A stretch of DNA of 64,000 bases from the NCBI RefSeq assembly GCF_030816715.1, contig NZ_JAUSYH010000001.1, positions 186,001 to 250,000 of the forward strand, given 5' to 3'. Of this stretch, positions 43,842 to 53,644 are shown in pieces. The position numbers were made by a program, and so were the translations under genes. The first letter of the stretch is position 1. Each line of letters begins with the position of its first letter. The notes under the pieces were generated by a model that was not told the origin of the DNA, did no database searches, and saw nothing but the letters and a program-made list of their open reading frames with translations. The DNA is from Streptomyces achromogenes. Lineage in GTDB: Bacteria; Actinomycetota; Actinomycetes; Streptomycetales; Streptomycetaceae.

Positions 43842-44137
43842 ACCGCTCTACCGGGAAGACCGTCCTCATCACCGGCGGCACCAGCGGCGCCGGGCTCGTG
43901 ACCGCACACCGCCTCGTTGCCGAAGGCGCCCACGTCATCGTCACCGGCCGCACCCGCGCACGGCTGGACTCCGCCGTCCACCAGCTCGGTCCCGTGCCTC
44001 GGGGATCGTGGCCGACGCCGCCTACCTCGGCGCAGTGGACACGCTGATGGAGACCGGCCGGACCGCCGCGGCCGGCTGGACAGCCTCTTCATGAACGCCG
44101 GCACCGACACGTTCCCGCCGTTCGAGAACACCGATCA
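43838..44137 (+). pseudogene. Truncated short-chain dehydrogenase (SDR) remnant
   Basis: Starts intact (KTVLITGGTSGAGLVTAHRL, the SDR nucleotide-binding motif) but frame breaks occur near 44000 (IVADAAYLGAVDTLME in another frame) and near 44075 (DSLFMNAGTDTFPPFENTD in a third). Homology stops at about 44137, where the neighbouring leftward gene begins its 3' end. The missing 150 or so residues include the YxxxK active site. Non-functional. Confidence 0.78.
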
Positions 44138-44785
44138 GGTGAGCTTGAAGAAGAGGGTGTCCTGGGTGTACCAGCTGATGTTCTTCGTTGCGTACTCCCA
44201 CTCGGTGTGCTCGGTCTCGAGCTTTTCGATCAGCTCTTCCACGTCGTAGCGCAAGTCAGGGGCCATCCGGTCCAGGACGGCACGGTAGGCCTCGGCGGCG
44301 GGCTTGGTCTGGGCGAGCGGCAGATGACCGATGGCGGGGTAGCCGTCGATCGAGTGCGGTATGAACGGGAAGCCGGCGGGCAACCCGCCGTAGAGATAGC
44401 CGTGGGGCAGCAGGTCGGCGGGGACGCCGAGGCGTCGCATCTCGTCGTCGACCAGGCCGAAGAAGGTCGCGGGCTTCGCATAGGTGCCCAGCTGCATCGA
44501 GTCGGACGCGTTGTGGTCGATGACGTGCTGCACAGCGCAGTTGTAGGCGTTGCCCGCACACTCCGCATCCGAGTCGGTGCGCCCGGCGATGAGGTGATCG
44601 AGAGCGTCGGGGACGGAGATGCCCCAGTCGACGCCCTGACGGTCAAGGTCGTCCTGGGTGGCCTGCGCGGCCTTGCGCATCGCGTCGAGGCGGCGGCGTC
44701 GGTCTGCGCTCAGATCGCCGTTGCTGCCCAGATAGGCGAGGACGTCGGCTTTGTCTGCGGTGGAGTACGCGATGTTGTGACTCAT
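44135..44785 (-). CDS. DUF7691-like protein of unknown function
   Basis: 216 residues from ATG 44785 (MSHNIAYSTADKADVLAYLG). Soluble, acidic, with no membrane segment. Landmarks: NAYNCAVQHVIDHNASDSMQ, FFGLVDDEMRRLGVPADLLP and the tail KNISWYTQDTLFFKLT. I recognise it as a uniform actinobacterial hypothetical family only. Its 3' end lies at the break of the SDR remnant, so this gene probably arrived with or after that rearrangement. Confidence 0.6.
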   Translation of the reverse strand: MSHNIAYSTADKADVLAYLGSNGDLSADRRRRLDAMRKAAQATQDDLDRQGVDWGISVPDALDHLIAGRTDSDAECAGNAYNCAVQHVIDHNASDSMQLGTYAKPATFFGLVDDEMRRLGVPADLLPHGYLYGGLPAGFPFIPHSIDGYPAIGHLPLAQTKPAAEAYRAVLDRMAPDLRYDVEELIEKLETEHTEWEYATKNISWYTQDTLFFKLT

Positions 44786-45262
44786 GATCACCATGGTGCC
44801 AAACGGCACTGACATCCGCTGATGCCTACCCCACGCGACGTCGACCAGGGCCACCCGCACACTGCGGCCCCGTGGGCGCCGGCGCGCTGTACGCGCTCAC
44901 GCCGGGCACGGCCTCACCGCGCACCGTGAGGCGAACAGGGTGATCCATCCCGCCTTGAATCGTCGGCGGGACTTCGTCGTGCCGATCGCGCGGGACCATG
45001 TGGCCGAGCCGACCGATTCGACGGTCCTCGCGGTGACCGACCACAAGCCGAGCCGCTGCCCACCAAGCCGGTACTGACGGGGACGGTACTCGGCAGGCGG
45101 TGGGCACGACGTACGAGGGATCGTGAGCACCCCTTTGTGCAGAGTCCCGTCTGCCGACGACGGAAAATCGTGCCCGTCGCCGGAAAACACATGGGAGCCT
45201 GTCGGGTACGTGCATTGCATGCAGAGGACGGGGACTGAGTTGCCCCTCGGCAGGGGGTTCTC
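44786..45262. other. 477-bp intergenic region
   Basis: Upstream of the DUF-type gene and the lipoprotein gene. A short inverted repeat (GTGCC-AAAC-GGCAC, 44796-44809) sits near the former. Open frames here are not coding-like. Nothing else seen. Confidence 0.4.
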
Positions 45263-45790
45263 ATGGAGTCGACGCGGCGGCGAGCAACTCGACGCACTCT
45301 CATAGCCGTTGCGGCCTGCGTCGCCATGACCGGCGTTTCAGGGTGCACGGTGCCCATCGATGCCGTGGCCGGTATCTCGGTGACCGACGACGGTCGCCTG
45401 CTCGGCGTCCTGATGGTCTGCGGGCATCGGATCGACGGCGCGACGCTCTACGTGGATGACGCCGATGCCGACGACACGACGACGGTCGGTTCGTGGACCG
45501 CTGACCGCCCTCTCCTGGCCGGTCTCGCCACTTGGCCTCTGGAGCCTCCTACCGTCGGCTGGACCGCGACCACTCCCCTTGCTCCGCTGACCGTCAGGAC
45601 CACCTACGCCCTCTACGGCTGGACGGAGGACGACTCATGGTCGTCGACGCACGTCACCTTCACACTGACCGACCGTGACCGACTCACCCCGGGAAAAGTC
45701 CTTTACCAGAGCATCTCCGACGACGGCGAGGAATCCACCACCACCGTCTCCCTCACGGAGTTCAAGCGCGAAGCCTGCCGGCACGACTGA
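45263..45790 (+). CDS. Putative lipoprotein
   Basis: 175 residues. Basic N-terminus (MESTRRRATRRT), hydrophobic core and a lipobox ending VSGC with Cys28 as lipidation site. The mature part is beta-rich and acidic (VDDADADDTTTVGSW; TTYALYGWTEDDSW). No family recognised. Followed by a strong terminator hairpin. Confidence 0.7.
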   Translation: MESTRRRATRRTLIAVAACVAMTGVSGCTVPIDAVAGISVTDDGRLLGVLMVCGHRIDGATLYVDDADADDTTTVGSWTADRPLLAGLATWPLEPPTVGWTATTPLAPLTVRTTYALYGWTEDDSWSSTHVTFTLTDRDRLTPGKVLYQSISDDGEESTTTVSLTEFKREACRHD

Positions 45791-45969
45791 CCCCACCGCG
45801 GTTCCGGCCTGGAATCGACTGCCTCCCCCGCCCTACCAGGGCAGTGAGCCTTGGCATGACGTGGGGTCGATCAACGGGTCGGTATGCGTGGCACTTTGGG
45901 AGGGCGTCTTCAGGCCGGTGGAAGTGGGGCACCATCGTGCCGCCGGAGCACGAACCGGGTCGTGCGGAG

Positions 45970-46009
45970 GGGCGGGGCTGCTCCGGTGTGCCGGAGCAGC
46001 CCTCCGCCC
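45970..46009. terminator. Strong hairpin terminator between convergent genes
   Basis: GGCTGCTCCGG and CCGGAGCAGCC (11-bp perfect stem, 4-base loop) extended at the base by GGCGG/CCGCC. Lies between the lipoprotein gene (ends 45790) and the GH5 gene (ends 46019), serving both. Confidence 0.8.
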
Positions 46010-46018
46010 GCACTCCGG

Positions 46019-47143
46019 TCAGCCGGAGGCCAGGCGGTTCTTGAGTCCCTGTCCGTAAGCGGTCGGGGTCCCGTTGTAGTCGGTGATGAGCGACGGGCCG
46101 GACTTGCAGTCCCACGTGTTCCAGGTCCAGCCCAGGTAGCCGAGATCCCGGCTGTCCAGCCAGTTCATGAGGGTGTCGATGTAGCCGTGGGCGCAGTCGT
46201 TCTGGCCGATCTCTCCGACCACCAGCGGGTAGCGGGCGGCAACGGGCGCGATCTGGGAGTCCCAGCAGCTCTGGGTGTTGCAGTTGTTGAAGTTGTACGA
46301 GTGCCAGGACACCACGAGCTTTCCTGCCGGGTCCGAGGGTGCGTACGTCAGCCACCCCGACAGGTCGTTGGAGTAGTTGATGCCGCCAACCATGATGGAG
46401 TTGGTCGCGCCGGTGGACCGCACGGCGTTGATGAGGGTCTGCATGCCGGCCACGGAGTAGAGGAAGCCGATGCAGGCCGGACCGCCATCGCGCCAGCACT
46501 TCCACGAGGCGTTGTGGTCGAACATCACCAGGTTCGGGAAGGGTTCGTTGAACAGGTCGAAGACGACGGCCTGGTCGCCCTTGAAGGTGTTGGCCACCGA
46601 CTTCCAGAAGTCCGGGGTGTGGTCGCTGTTGGGCATGGGTTTCTGGCACTGCGAGGCATACGTCCAGCAACTGGAGCCGAAGCCTATGTGGACACCGCTG
46701 CTCCAGTGCAGTTCGAGGATGACGTACAGGCCGGCCCGGCGGAGCCGGGAGACGTAATCGGAGATGGCGTTACGGTAATCCGTGCCGCTGTAGGCGGAGT
46801 TGACGCCGTTGATGCCGAGCCAGCAGTCCTCGTTGAGCGGCACGCGGACGACGTTGGCCTGCCAGTTCTTGATCGCCTGGATCGAGTCGCTGTCAGCGGG
46901 GCCGTCGAAAATGCCTCGGTTCTGCACGCACATGAACTCGGTGCCGGAGCGGTTGACTCCACGCAGTCTGGTGGGCAACGCCGAGGCGGAGGCGGAGGCG
47001 GCATGCCCGGTGACGGACGTACCGCGGGCAGCCTGTGCCGCGGACGCCGGCTCGGGCACGAGCAGCGCTCCGATCAGGCTCAACAGCGTGGCGAGAACGC
47101 CTGCTGCCCAGCGGCTTCCAGCAGTGGAGTGACGAACTCTCAT
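46019..47143 (-). CDS. Secreted GH5-family endoglucanase (cellulase)
   Basis: 374 residues from ATG 47143 with GGGAG five bases upstream. Signal peptide to about residue 36 (ending PASAA). GH5 catalytic pair: acid/base Glu200 in DLFNEPFPN and nucleophile Glu311 in VVGEIGQND; other conserved parts are RGVNRSGTEF, VVRVPLNEDCWL and GWTWNTWDC. No carbohydrate-binding module, and five or more cysteines suggest disulfides. Substrate probably a beta-glucan such as cellulose. No CebR-type palindrome was found upstream. Confidence 0.9.
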   Translation of the reverse strand: MRVRHSTAGSRWAAGVLATLLSLIGALLVPEPASAAQAARGTSVTGHAASASASALPTRLRGVNRSGTEFMCVQNRGIFDGPADSDSIQAIKNWQANVVRVPLNEDCWLGINGVNSAYSGTDYRNAISDYVSRLRRAGLYVILELHWSSGVHIGFGSSCWTYASQCQKPMPNSDHTPDFWKSVANTFKGDQAVVFDLFNEPFPNLVMFDHNASWKCWRDGGPACIGFLYSVAGMQTLINAVRSTGATNSIMVGGINYSNDLSGWLTYAPSDPAGKLVVSWHSYNFNNCNTQSCWDSQIAPVAARYPLVVGEIGQNDCAHGYIDTLMNWLDSRDLGYLGWTWNTWDCKSGPSLITDYNGTPTAYGQGLKNRLASG

Positions 47144-47812
47144 CGTGTCTCCCGACGGGGGGCGGTGCGTGGGGCGCATCCCGTATGCGCCCCACGCCGG
47201 GGAAATCGGGGTGCGAGGTTGCTCAGCGGAAAACGGACGCCGTGGTCGCCGCGGGCTCCCGCAAGAGACGCGCCATGGTCGGGTGGCGTCGGCGGGGCCA
47301 TTGTTCCATCTCGCGACCACCAACTCCGTTGAGACAACTGCCACGATACCCGCGGGGCTCCACGCGTCAGTGGGGTCTGTCTGCATGAACGGGAATGGGA
47401 GTCCCCAGGATCTCCCCGCGACAGCCCTGAACGCGCGCGCTACTCGACAGTCTCGCCTCCGCTGACCAGGTGGAGATCGGGGCGGGCGACCAGGTCTCGG
47501 AAGCGACCATCAGCGAGGCCGTGGCACCCGCTGGCCGACGCAGCTGGGAAGCACACCGTGGATGCCTGTTGTGTCCGGCGGCAAGCCCCCGGGGTCCACT
47601 CGGCGGCGTGCAGTTCGACGCCTTCACTGCGCAGGTTCATCGTGGGGCGCTGCCCACGTGGATGCCGCGGCGATACCGAGGGCGCCGAGCCGCAGCGCGC
47701 AGGTGAGCGCTGCGGCTATGTCATGGCCTCAATCCTGCTCCGGTTCATCCTGTTGTCGGCCAAGGCCCGAACCGGCTGGGTCCACTGGAGCGGATTCACT
47801 CCAAGCCTGCGG
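47144..47812. other. 669-bp region upstream of the cellulase gene
   Basis: Contains the cellulase promoter and, towards the right, frames without coding character. No CebR box, repeat or RNA gene recognised. Confidence 0.4.
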
Positions 47813-48100
47813 TCACGGCCACATACTGACGCTCCGGCGGCCAGAGGCCGAACTGACATGCCTCGCATTGCCGTCGGGATCGGCCGCCAGCAGCGGCACC
47901 AGACACGGACCCGACACTCGCCGCAGAACCTGCACCTCGCGCCGGAATCGGGCCCGGAAGTGGTCATCTGCGGCCTGCCCGGCCTTCACCGCTACCCGCT
48001 CCCCGACCGCGGCGTACACGGTGCACATCCCACCCGTGCCCAGCACCCGACCACCCGGAGACTCCCGATCCGAGCCGGTCCGAAGCACGACGAGCGGCAA
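47813..48100 (-). pseudogene. Serine/threonine protein kinase N-lobe remnant
   Basis: About 75 codons resemble the start of a Hanks-type kinase: GGRVLGTGGMCTVYAAV (glycine loop), VAVK with the ATP lysine, FRREVQVLRRVSGPCLVPLL with the helix-C Glu, and AADPDGN. Homology then stops and no catalytic loop (HRDLKPxN) is found nearby. Likely a decayed fragment. Confidence 0.5.
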
Positions 48101-48269
48101 TCCACGACACGAACAAGACCCCCGCCGAGAGCAACTATGGACGAGATGTGAACCCTAGCGGGGATCGCCGACGCCACGCGCCAGTCGGCATCAGATGAGA
48201 TCCACCCATGCCATGCCCGCCCAGCCGGACCCCTACCATGTCGGTCGACCCAGCGACTCGACAACGCCA

Positions 48270-51200
48270 TCAGAGCATGAAGACCCCTTCAATGACGCCC
48301 TGCTGCTCCTGGCGGTGTCGCTTCGCAGAGCCCACCGCAGGGGCGGAGCTGTGCGGGCGGGAGATGCGCCGCAGGCGCTCGCCGTGCGGGACGTCCGCGC
48401 CGACCGCCAGGTCCAAGTGGTCGATCAGGTTGAGGGCGATGTAGGGCCAGGCGCCCTGGTTCGCCGGCTCCTCCTGGGCCCACAGGTACTTCTCGACGTT
48501 CGGGTACTTGGCGATCTCCTCCTGGAGCTCGGCGCCCGGCAGTGGGTACAGGCGCTCGACGCGGACGATCGCGATGTCCGTGGCGCCACGCTTGGTGCGC
48601 TCGGCCTCCAGGTCGTAGTACAGCTTGCCCGCCACGAAGACGACCTTCCTGACCGCGGCCGCGTCCACCCTCGTGTCGCCGATGACCGGGCGGAACTGGC
48701 CCGACGTGAACTCCTCCGCCTTCGACGCGGCGGCCTTCAGCCGCAGCATCGACTTCGGGGTGAAGACGACCAGCGGCTTGTGGTGCGGGTTGTGCACCTG
48801 CCACCGCAGGAGGTGGAAGTAGTTCGACGGGAGCGTCGGCATCGCGACCGTCATGTTGTTCTGGGCGCAGAGCTGGAGGAAGCGCTCGACGCGGGCCGAG
48901 GAGTGGTCCGGGCCCTGGCCCTCGTAGCCGTGCGGGAGGAGGAGCGTCACACCGCTCGTCTGGCCCCACTTCTGCTCGGCGGCCGAGATGTACTCGTCGA
49001 CGACCGTCTGCGCGCCGTTGACGAAGTCGCCGAACTGCGCCTCCCACATCACGAGCGCGTCGGGGCGGGCCAGCGAGTAGCCGTACTCGAAGCCCATGAC
49101 CGCGTACTCGGACAGCAGGGAGTTGTAGACGTTGTAGCGCGCCTGCTCGTCGGCGAGGTACTGGAGCGGGGTGTGCTCCTCGCCCGTCTCACGGTCGATG
49201 AGGACCGCGTGGCGCTGGCCGAAGGTGCCGCGCTGGGAGTCCTGGCCGGACAGCCGGACCGGCGTGCCCTCCAGGAGGAGGGAGCCGACCGCGAGGGTCT
49301 CGCCCATGCCCCAGTCGATCGTGCCGTCCTCGACCATCGACGCCCGGCGCTGCAGCTGCGGCAGCAGACGCGGGTGGACGTGGAAGTAGTCGGGGATGTT
49401 GACCTGCGACTCGGCGATCCGCTTGACGGTCTCCGCGGAGATCGCGGTGTTCACGGCGACCGGGAACTCCGCCTGCGGGTCCGACACCGGGCCCGCGCTC
49501 GGCTGGGCGGTGACGGCCTCGCGGACCTCGGTGAAGACCTTCTCCAGCTGCCCCTGGTAGTCCTGCAGCGCCTGCTCGGCCTCTTCCAGGGTGATGTCGC
49601 CGCGACCGATCAGGGACTCGGTGTAGAGCTTGCGCACCGAGCGCTTCTTGTCGATCAGGTCGTACATCAGCGGCTGGGTGAAGGCCGGGTTGTCCGACTC
49701 GTTGTGACCGCGGCGGCGGTAGCAGATGAGGTCGATCACCACGTCCTTGTTGAACGCCTGGCGGAACTCGAAGGCGAGCCGCGCGACGCGTACCACGGCC
49801 TCCGGGTCGTCGCCGTTCACGTGGAAGATCGGGGCCTCGATCATGCGCGCCACGTCGGTGGCGTACATCGACGAGCGCGAGGACTCCGGGGCGGCCGTGA
49901 AGCCGACCTGGTTGTTGATGACGATGTGGACCGTGCCGCCGGTGCGGTAGCCGCGCAGCTGCGACATGTTCAGGGTCTCGGCCACCACGCCCTGGCCCGC
50001 GAAGGCGGCGTCGCCGTGCAGGGCGACCGGCAGGACCGTGAAGTCCGACCCGCCCTTGTTGATGATGTCCTGCTTGGCGCGGGCGATGCCCTCGATGACC
50101 GGGTCGACCGTCTCCAGGTGGGAGGGGTTCGCGGCCAGCGAGACCTTGATCTGCTCGCCGTCCAGGCCGGTGAAGGTCCCCTCGGCGCCCAGGTGGTACT
50201 TCACGTCGCCGGAGCCGTGCATCGACTTCCGGTCGAGGTTGCCCTCGAACTCGCGGAAGATCTGCGCGTACGACTTGCCGACGATGTTCGCCAGGACGTT
50301 CAGCCGGCCGCGGTGGGCCATGCCGATGACGACCTCGTCCAGGCGGGACTCGGCGGCCGAGTCCAGGACCGCGTCCAACAGCGGGATGACGGACTCGCCG
50401 CCCTCCAGGGAGAACCTTCGCTGGCCGACGTACTTCGTCTGCAGGAAGGTCTCGAAGGCCTCCGCCGCGTTCAGCCGGCGCAGGATGCGCAGCTGCTCCT
50501 CGCGCTCCGGCTTGGTGTGCGGGCGCTCCACGCGGTCCTGGATCCAGCGGCGCTGCTTCGGGTCCTGGATGTGCATGAACTCGACGCCGGTGGTGCGGCA
50601 GTACGAGTCGCGCAGCACGCCCAGGATGTCGCGCAGCTTCATCATCGACTTGCCGGCGAAACCACCGACCGCGAACTCGCGCTCCAGGTCCCACAGGGTG
50701 AGCCCGTGCTCCACGATGTCCAGGTCGGGATGCTTGCGCTGCTTGTACTCCAGCGGGTCGGTGTCGGCCATGACGTGGCCGCGGACCCGGTAGGAGTGGA
50801 TCAGCTCGAAGACCCGGGCGGCCTTGGCAACGTCGTCGTGCGCGTCAGCCACGTCGGCGACCCAGCGCACCGGTTCGTAGGGTATGCGCAGCGACGTGAA
50901 GACCTCGTCGTAGAAGCCGTCCTCGCCGAGCAGCAGTTGGTGCATGGTCCGCAGGAACTCGCCGGAGGCGGCGCCCTGGATCACCCGATGGTCGTACGTA
51001 GACGTCAGGGTCATGGTCTTCGAGACGCCGAGCCTGTTCAGTGTGTCCTGGGAGGTGCCCTGGAACTCGGCCGGGTACTCCATCGCGCCGACGACCACGA
51101 TCGTTCCCTGGGCCTGCCGCAGGCGCGGCACCGCGTGGACCGTGCCGATGGCACCGAGGTTGGCGAGCGTCAGGGTGACCCCGGTGCGGTCCTCCGGGGT

Positions 51201-51815
51201 GAGCCGGCTCTCCCGAGCCCGGGCTACGGCGGCCTCGCAGCTCTGCCAGAACGTCCTGAAGTCCATCGTCTCGGCCTGCTCGATGACCACGACGTCCATC
51301 CGGTGCGCGCCGTTCGGCTCCACCACGTCGACGGCCAGGCCGAGGTTGATGTGCTCGGGCTTGACCAGGGTGGGCTTGCCGTCCCGCACCGTGTAGCCGT
51401 GGTTCATGCCCGGATGGAGCCGCGCCGCGCGTACCAGAGCGTATCCGACGAGGTGCGTGACGGACGTCTTCCCGCCACGGGCTCGCTTGAGATGGTTGTC
51501 GATGACGATCCGGTTGTCGATCAGTAACTTGGCGGGAAACGCCCGTACCGATGTCGCCGTGGGAATGTCCGGGGAGGAGTCGCCGGTGAGGGCCGGGATC
51601 CGCTCCGGCGCGATGGCGGGGGCGGTCGAAGCGTCGGGGATCAACCTGCCGCCGGTGGCCTCGGACCGGGTCCCGACGCCCGCTCTCTGAGAACCGAAGA
51701 ATTCACGCCAGGACAGATCGACCGAATCGGGGTCCTCGCGGTACTGCTGGCGGATTTCTTCGACGACCCACTCGTTGGCGCCGAAACTCTGAATCGGAAC
51801 TGATCCCTCACGCAT
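48270..51815 (-). CDS. kgd: Multifunctional 2-oxoglutarate dehydrogenase/decarboxylase (KGD), E2-E1 fusion, shortened paralogue
   Basis: 1181 residues. Short N-terminal E1 start region ([20 protein letters not shown]), then an E2-like succinyltransferase domain with catalytic His276 in TYDHRVIQG, then the thiamine-diphosphate E1 part ([44 protein letters not shown]) and transketolase-like C-terminal domain ([20 protein letters not shown]). Actinobacterial housekeeping KGD is longer (~1230-1270) with an Ala/Pro linker; here that linker is only ~40 residues and the E2 part looks more diverged than the E1 part. It catalyses 2-oxoglutarate decarboxylation to succinyl-CoA and can do acyloin carboligation. 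Location at a BGC edge suggests a specialised copy. Confidence 0.88.
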   Translation of the reverse strand: MREGSVPIQSFGANEWVVEEIRQQYREDPDSVDLSWREFFGSQRAGVGTRSEATGGRLIPDASTAPAIAPERIPALTGDSSPDIPTATSVRAFPAKLLIDNRIVIDNHLKRARGGKTSVTHLVGYALVRAARLHPGMNHGYTVRDGKPTLVKPEHINLGLAVDVVEPNGAHRMDVVVIEQAETMDFRTFWQSCEAAVARARESRLTPEDRTGVTLTLANLGAIGTVHAVPRLRQAQGTIVVVGAMEYPAEFQGTSQDTLNRLGVSKTMTLTSTYDHRVIQGAASGEFLRTMHQLLLGEDGFYDEVFTSLRIPYEPVRWVADVADAHDDVAKAARVFELIHSYRVRGHVMADTDPLEYKQRKHPDLDIVEHGLTLWDLEREFAVGGFAGKSMMKLRDILGVLRDSYCRTTGVEFMHIQDPKQRRWIQDRVERPHTKPEREEQLRILRRLNAAEAFETFLQTKYVGQRRFSLEGGESVIPLLDAVLDSAAESRLDEVVIGMAHRGRLNVLANIVGKSYAQIFREFEGNLDRKSMHGSGDVKYHLGAEGTFTGLDGEQIKVSLAANPSHLETVDPVIEGIARAKQDIINKGGSDFTVLPVALHGDAAFAGQGVVAETLNMSQLRGYRTGGTVHIVINNQVGFTAAPESSRSSMYATDVARMIEAPIFHVNGDDPEAVVRVARLAFEFRQAFNKDVVIDLICYRRRGHNESDNPAFTQPLMYDLIDKKRSVRKLYTESLIGRGDITLEEAEQALQDYQGQLEKVFTEVREAVTAQPSAGPVSDPQAEFPVAVNTAISAETVKRIAESQVNIPDYFHVHPRLLPQLQRRASMVEDGTIDWGMGETLAVGSLLLEGTPVRLSGQDSQRGTFGQRHAVLIDRETGEEHTPLQYLADEQARYNVYNSLLSEYAVMGFEYGYSLARPDALVMWEAQFGDFVNGAQTVVDEYISAAEQKWGQTSGVTLLLPHGYEGQGPDHSSARVERFLQLCAQNNMTVAMPTLPSNYFHLLRWQVHNPHHKPLVVFTPKSMLRLKAAASKAEEFTSGQFRPVIGDTRVDAAAVRKVVFVAGKLYYDLEAERTKRGATDIAIVRVERLYPLPGAELQEEIAKYPNVEKYLWAQEEPANQGAWPYIALNLIDHLDLAVGADVPHGERLRRISRPHSSAPAVGSAKRHRQEQQGVIEGVFML

Positions 51816-51958
51816 CGGTGTTCAACTTCCGTCGGTAACGAAAATCTCTCCGCGGAGACCACTCCGCGCTTCCGTTGATTTGCAGTAATCGGCCAGCAGA
51901 ATAGGACCGGCTGCGGTTAGCCTGCAACTGCCGAGTTCCACACCCACAAGGAGCACCC

Positions 51959-52735
51959 ATGACCGCTGCAGCACTCGACTACGACGCCTGGATACGGACG
52001 TTCGACGCAGGTTCGGAAAGCGGATCCGCAGTCCCCGGACTTCGCCTCGTATGCTTCCCGCACGCCGGGGGATCAGCAAGCTTCTACTTCCCGTACGCCA
52101 AACTCCTGCGGCCCGGAATCGAGGTATTGGCGGTGCAGTATCCGGGGCGGCAGGACCGGCGCGGAGAGCCTTGCCTGGACACGATCGGCGCGTTGGCGGA
52201 CCGGGCGGCCGAGGTGCTGAGGATGCGTCACCCGGTCGAGCCCCTGGCGTTTTTCGGCCACAGTATGGGCGCCGCAGTGGCATTCGAGACGGCCCGGCGG
52301 CTGGAGGACAGGCCGGGTCCGCGGGTGCTGCGCCTCTTTGCCTCGGGCCGGCGGGCACCCAGCGTCTTCCGGCCGGAATTCGTGCACCGCAAGGACGACG
52401 ACGGGCTGGTCACCGAGCTGCAGGCGCTCAGCGGTACTCATCCCGCGCTGCTCACCGATCCCGAACTGCGTGCCCTGGTTCTCCCGACGATCCGGTCCGA
52501 CTACCGGGCCATCGAGACCTACCGGTGTGCGCCGGGGGCCTCGGTCGCCTGCCCGGTGACCGTGCTGATCGGGGACGCCGACCCAAGGGTCTCGGAGGCG
52601 GACGCCCTCCCCTGGGAGGAGCACACCAGCTGCGCTTGCGACCTGCAGGTGCTGCCGGGCGGCCATTTCTATCTGGAGCAGCAGAGGGATGCCGTCGTAG
52701 CCCGGATTCGGGCGGCGCTGCGCGAGCACATGTGA
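51959..52735 (+). CDS. Type II thioesterase
   Basis: 258 residues, ATG with AAGGAG upstream. Alpha/beta hydrolase with nucleophile Ser102 in FFGHSMGAAVAFE, acid in IGDADPRVS and base in GGHFYLEQQ; N-terminal VCFPHAGGSASFYFPYA is diagnostic of stand-alone NRPS/PKS thioesterases. Clears misprimed carrier domains or releases product. Divergent from the KGD gene and near the single-module NRPS, which has no thioesterase of its own. Confidence 0.9.
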   Translation: MTAAALDYDAWIRTFDAGSESGSAVPGLRLVCFPHAGGSASFYFPYAKLLRPGIEVLAVQYPGRQDRRGEPCLDTIGALADRAAEVLRMRHPVEPLAFFGHSMGAAVAFETARRLEDRPGPRVLRLFASGRRAPSVFRPEFVHRKDDDGLVTELQALSGTHPALLTDPELRALVLPTIRSDYRAIETYRCAPGASVACPVTVLIGDADPRVSEADALPWEEHTSCACDLQVLPGGHFYLEQQRDAVVARIRAALREHM

Positions 52736-52759
52736 GCCGGGACCCGCCCGCCTCGGCGC

Positions 52760-52778
52760 GCGCCGCCGTGCGCGGCGC
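52760..52778. terminator. Hairpin between thioesterase and TetR genes
   Basis: GCGCCGC and GCGGCGC, perfect 7-bp arms with 5-base loop, between convergent genes ending at 52735 and 52799. Confidence 0.55.
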
Positions 52779-52798
52779 TCCCACCCCCGTTTCACATG

Positions 52799-53464
52799 TC
52801 ACTCCGCCCGTGCCGGGCCGTCACCGGCCCGCTTCCACCGCTCGGCCGTCAAGCTGCCCTCGCCGCACAGACCTTCGCAGTAGACCGCGAGCATCCTGCC
52901 GGGCAGCTGCGCGTCACCCGTGCGCTGCGCCGCGATCAGGGTGCTCGCCATGACGGCCATGAGATCGGCGACGGTCACGTCCTCGCGGACCCCGGCCTCC
53001 TGAGCCCGTGTCAGCAGCTCGCCGAGTGCCTCGTTCAGGCCGAGGGCGGCTGGGCCCGTGACCTCGCCGACATCGACCCCCGCCCCGATCAGCGCGTCGA
53101 CCAGGTCCTTCTTGGCACGGCCCTCCTCCAGGACGTCGAAGAGGAAGCCGAACAGTACCCCGAGGGGATCCGCCAGGCCGGTCAGCGCGCGGGCCTTCTG
53201 GGTCAGCCGCTGGATCCGGGTGATGATCACGGCCTCGAACAGCACCTCCTTGGTGGGGAAATGCCGGTGCACGGTACCCGGCCCGACCCCGGCGCGGCGC
53301 GCGATCTCATCAAGCGAGACCGAGTGCCCTTCCACTGCGAAGGTCTCCAGCGCGGCGGCGAGGATCTGGTCGCGGTTGCGGCGGGCGTCGGCACGCAGCG
53401 GCCGTGGGGGTGGCGGCGCATAGGGGATGGCGGAGTCCAGCCCCGTCGATTTTCCGACTGCCAT
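52799..53464 (-). CDS. TetR-family transcriptional regulator
   Basis: 221 residues from ATG 53464 (MAVGKSTGL) with GGGAGG four bases upstream. HTH: ILAAALETFAVEGHSVSLDE and IARRAGVGPGTVHRHFPTKE; C-terminal ligand domain is helical. Divergent from an MFS exporter with a clear palindromic operator in between, the usual arrangement of exporter regulation by the exported compound. Confidence 0.9.
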   Translation of the reverse strand: MAVGKSTGLDSAIPYAPPPPRPLRADARRNRDQILAAALETFAVEGHSVSLDEIARRAGVGPGTVHRHFPTKEVLFEAVIITRIQRLTQKARALTGLADPLGVLFGFLFDVLEEGRAKKDLVDALIGAGVDVGEVTGPAALGLNEALGELLTRAQEAGVREDVTVADLMAVMASTLIAAQRTGDAQLPGRMLAVYCEGLCGEGSLTAERWKRAGDGPARAE

Positions 53465-53541
53465 GGCGCCTCCCGGTCGTGACAACATCCCCGCGGATAC
53501 GCCTCAAGGCGGCGGAGGCCTTCGAGTGTAACCGCACTTCG

Positions 53542-53571
53542 TTGACAACCGGGGCGGCGGCCCCGTATCGT
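53542..53571 (+). promoter_or_regulatory. Sigma-70-like promoter of the MFS gene
   Basis: TTGACA at 53542-53547 and TATCGT at 53566-53571 with 18-bp spacing, reading towards the MFS gene. Good -35 match for Streptomyces. Confidence 0.65.
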
Positions 53572-53575
53572 CCGC

Positions 53576-53597
53576 AACCGGGTCCGTGGACCCGGTT
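53576..53597. promoter_or_regulatory. TetR operator
   Basis: AACCGGGTCC and GGACCCGGTT, perfect 10-bp arms around GT. Overlaps the expected transcription start just downstream of the MFS -10 element, so a bound repressor would block the MFS promoter. Confidence 0.8.
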
Positions 53598-53644
53598 AGT
53601 CCGGCTGGTTCCACCCGTTCCTTCCATTCCGGGGAGTCCCCACC

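Noticed and set aside
47144..47400. CebR cellulose-utilisation operator upstream of the GH5 gene
   Set aside because: Only a partial TGGGAGTCCCCA-like match near 47396, about 250 bp away and lacking the TGGGAGCGCTCCCA core.
48195..51527. Very long rightward open frame (1110 codons)
   Set aside because: It lies antisense to the KGD gene and has the Arg/Leu/Val/Asp-rich composition of a high-GC antisense shadow, with no domain motif.
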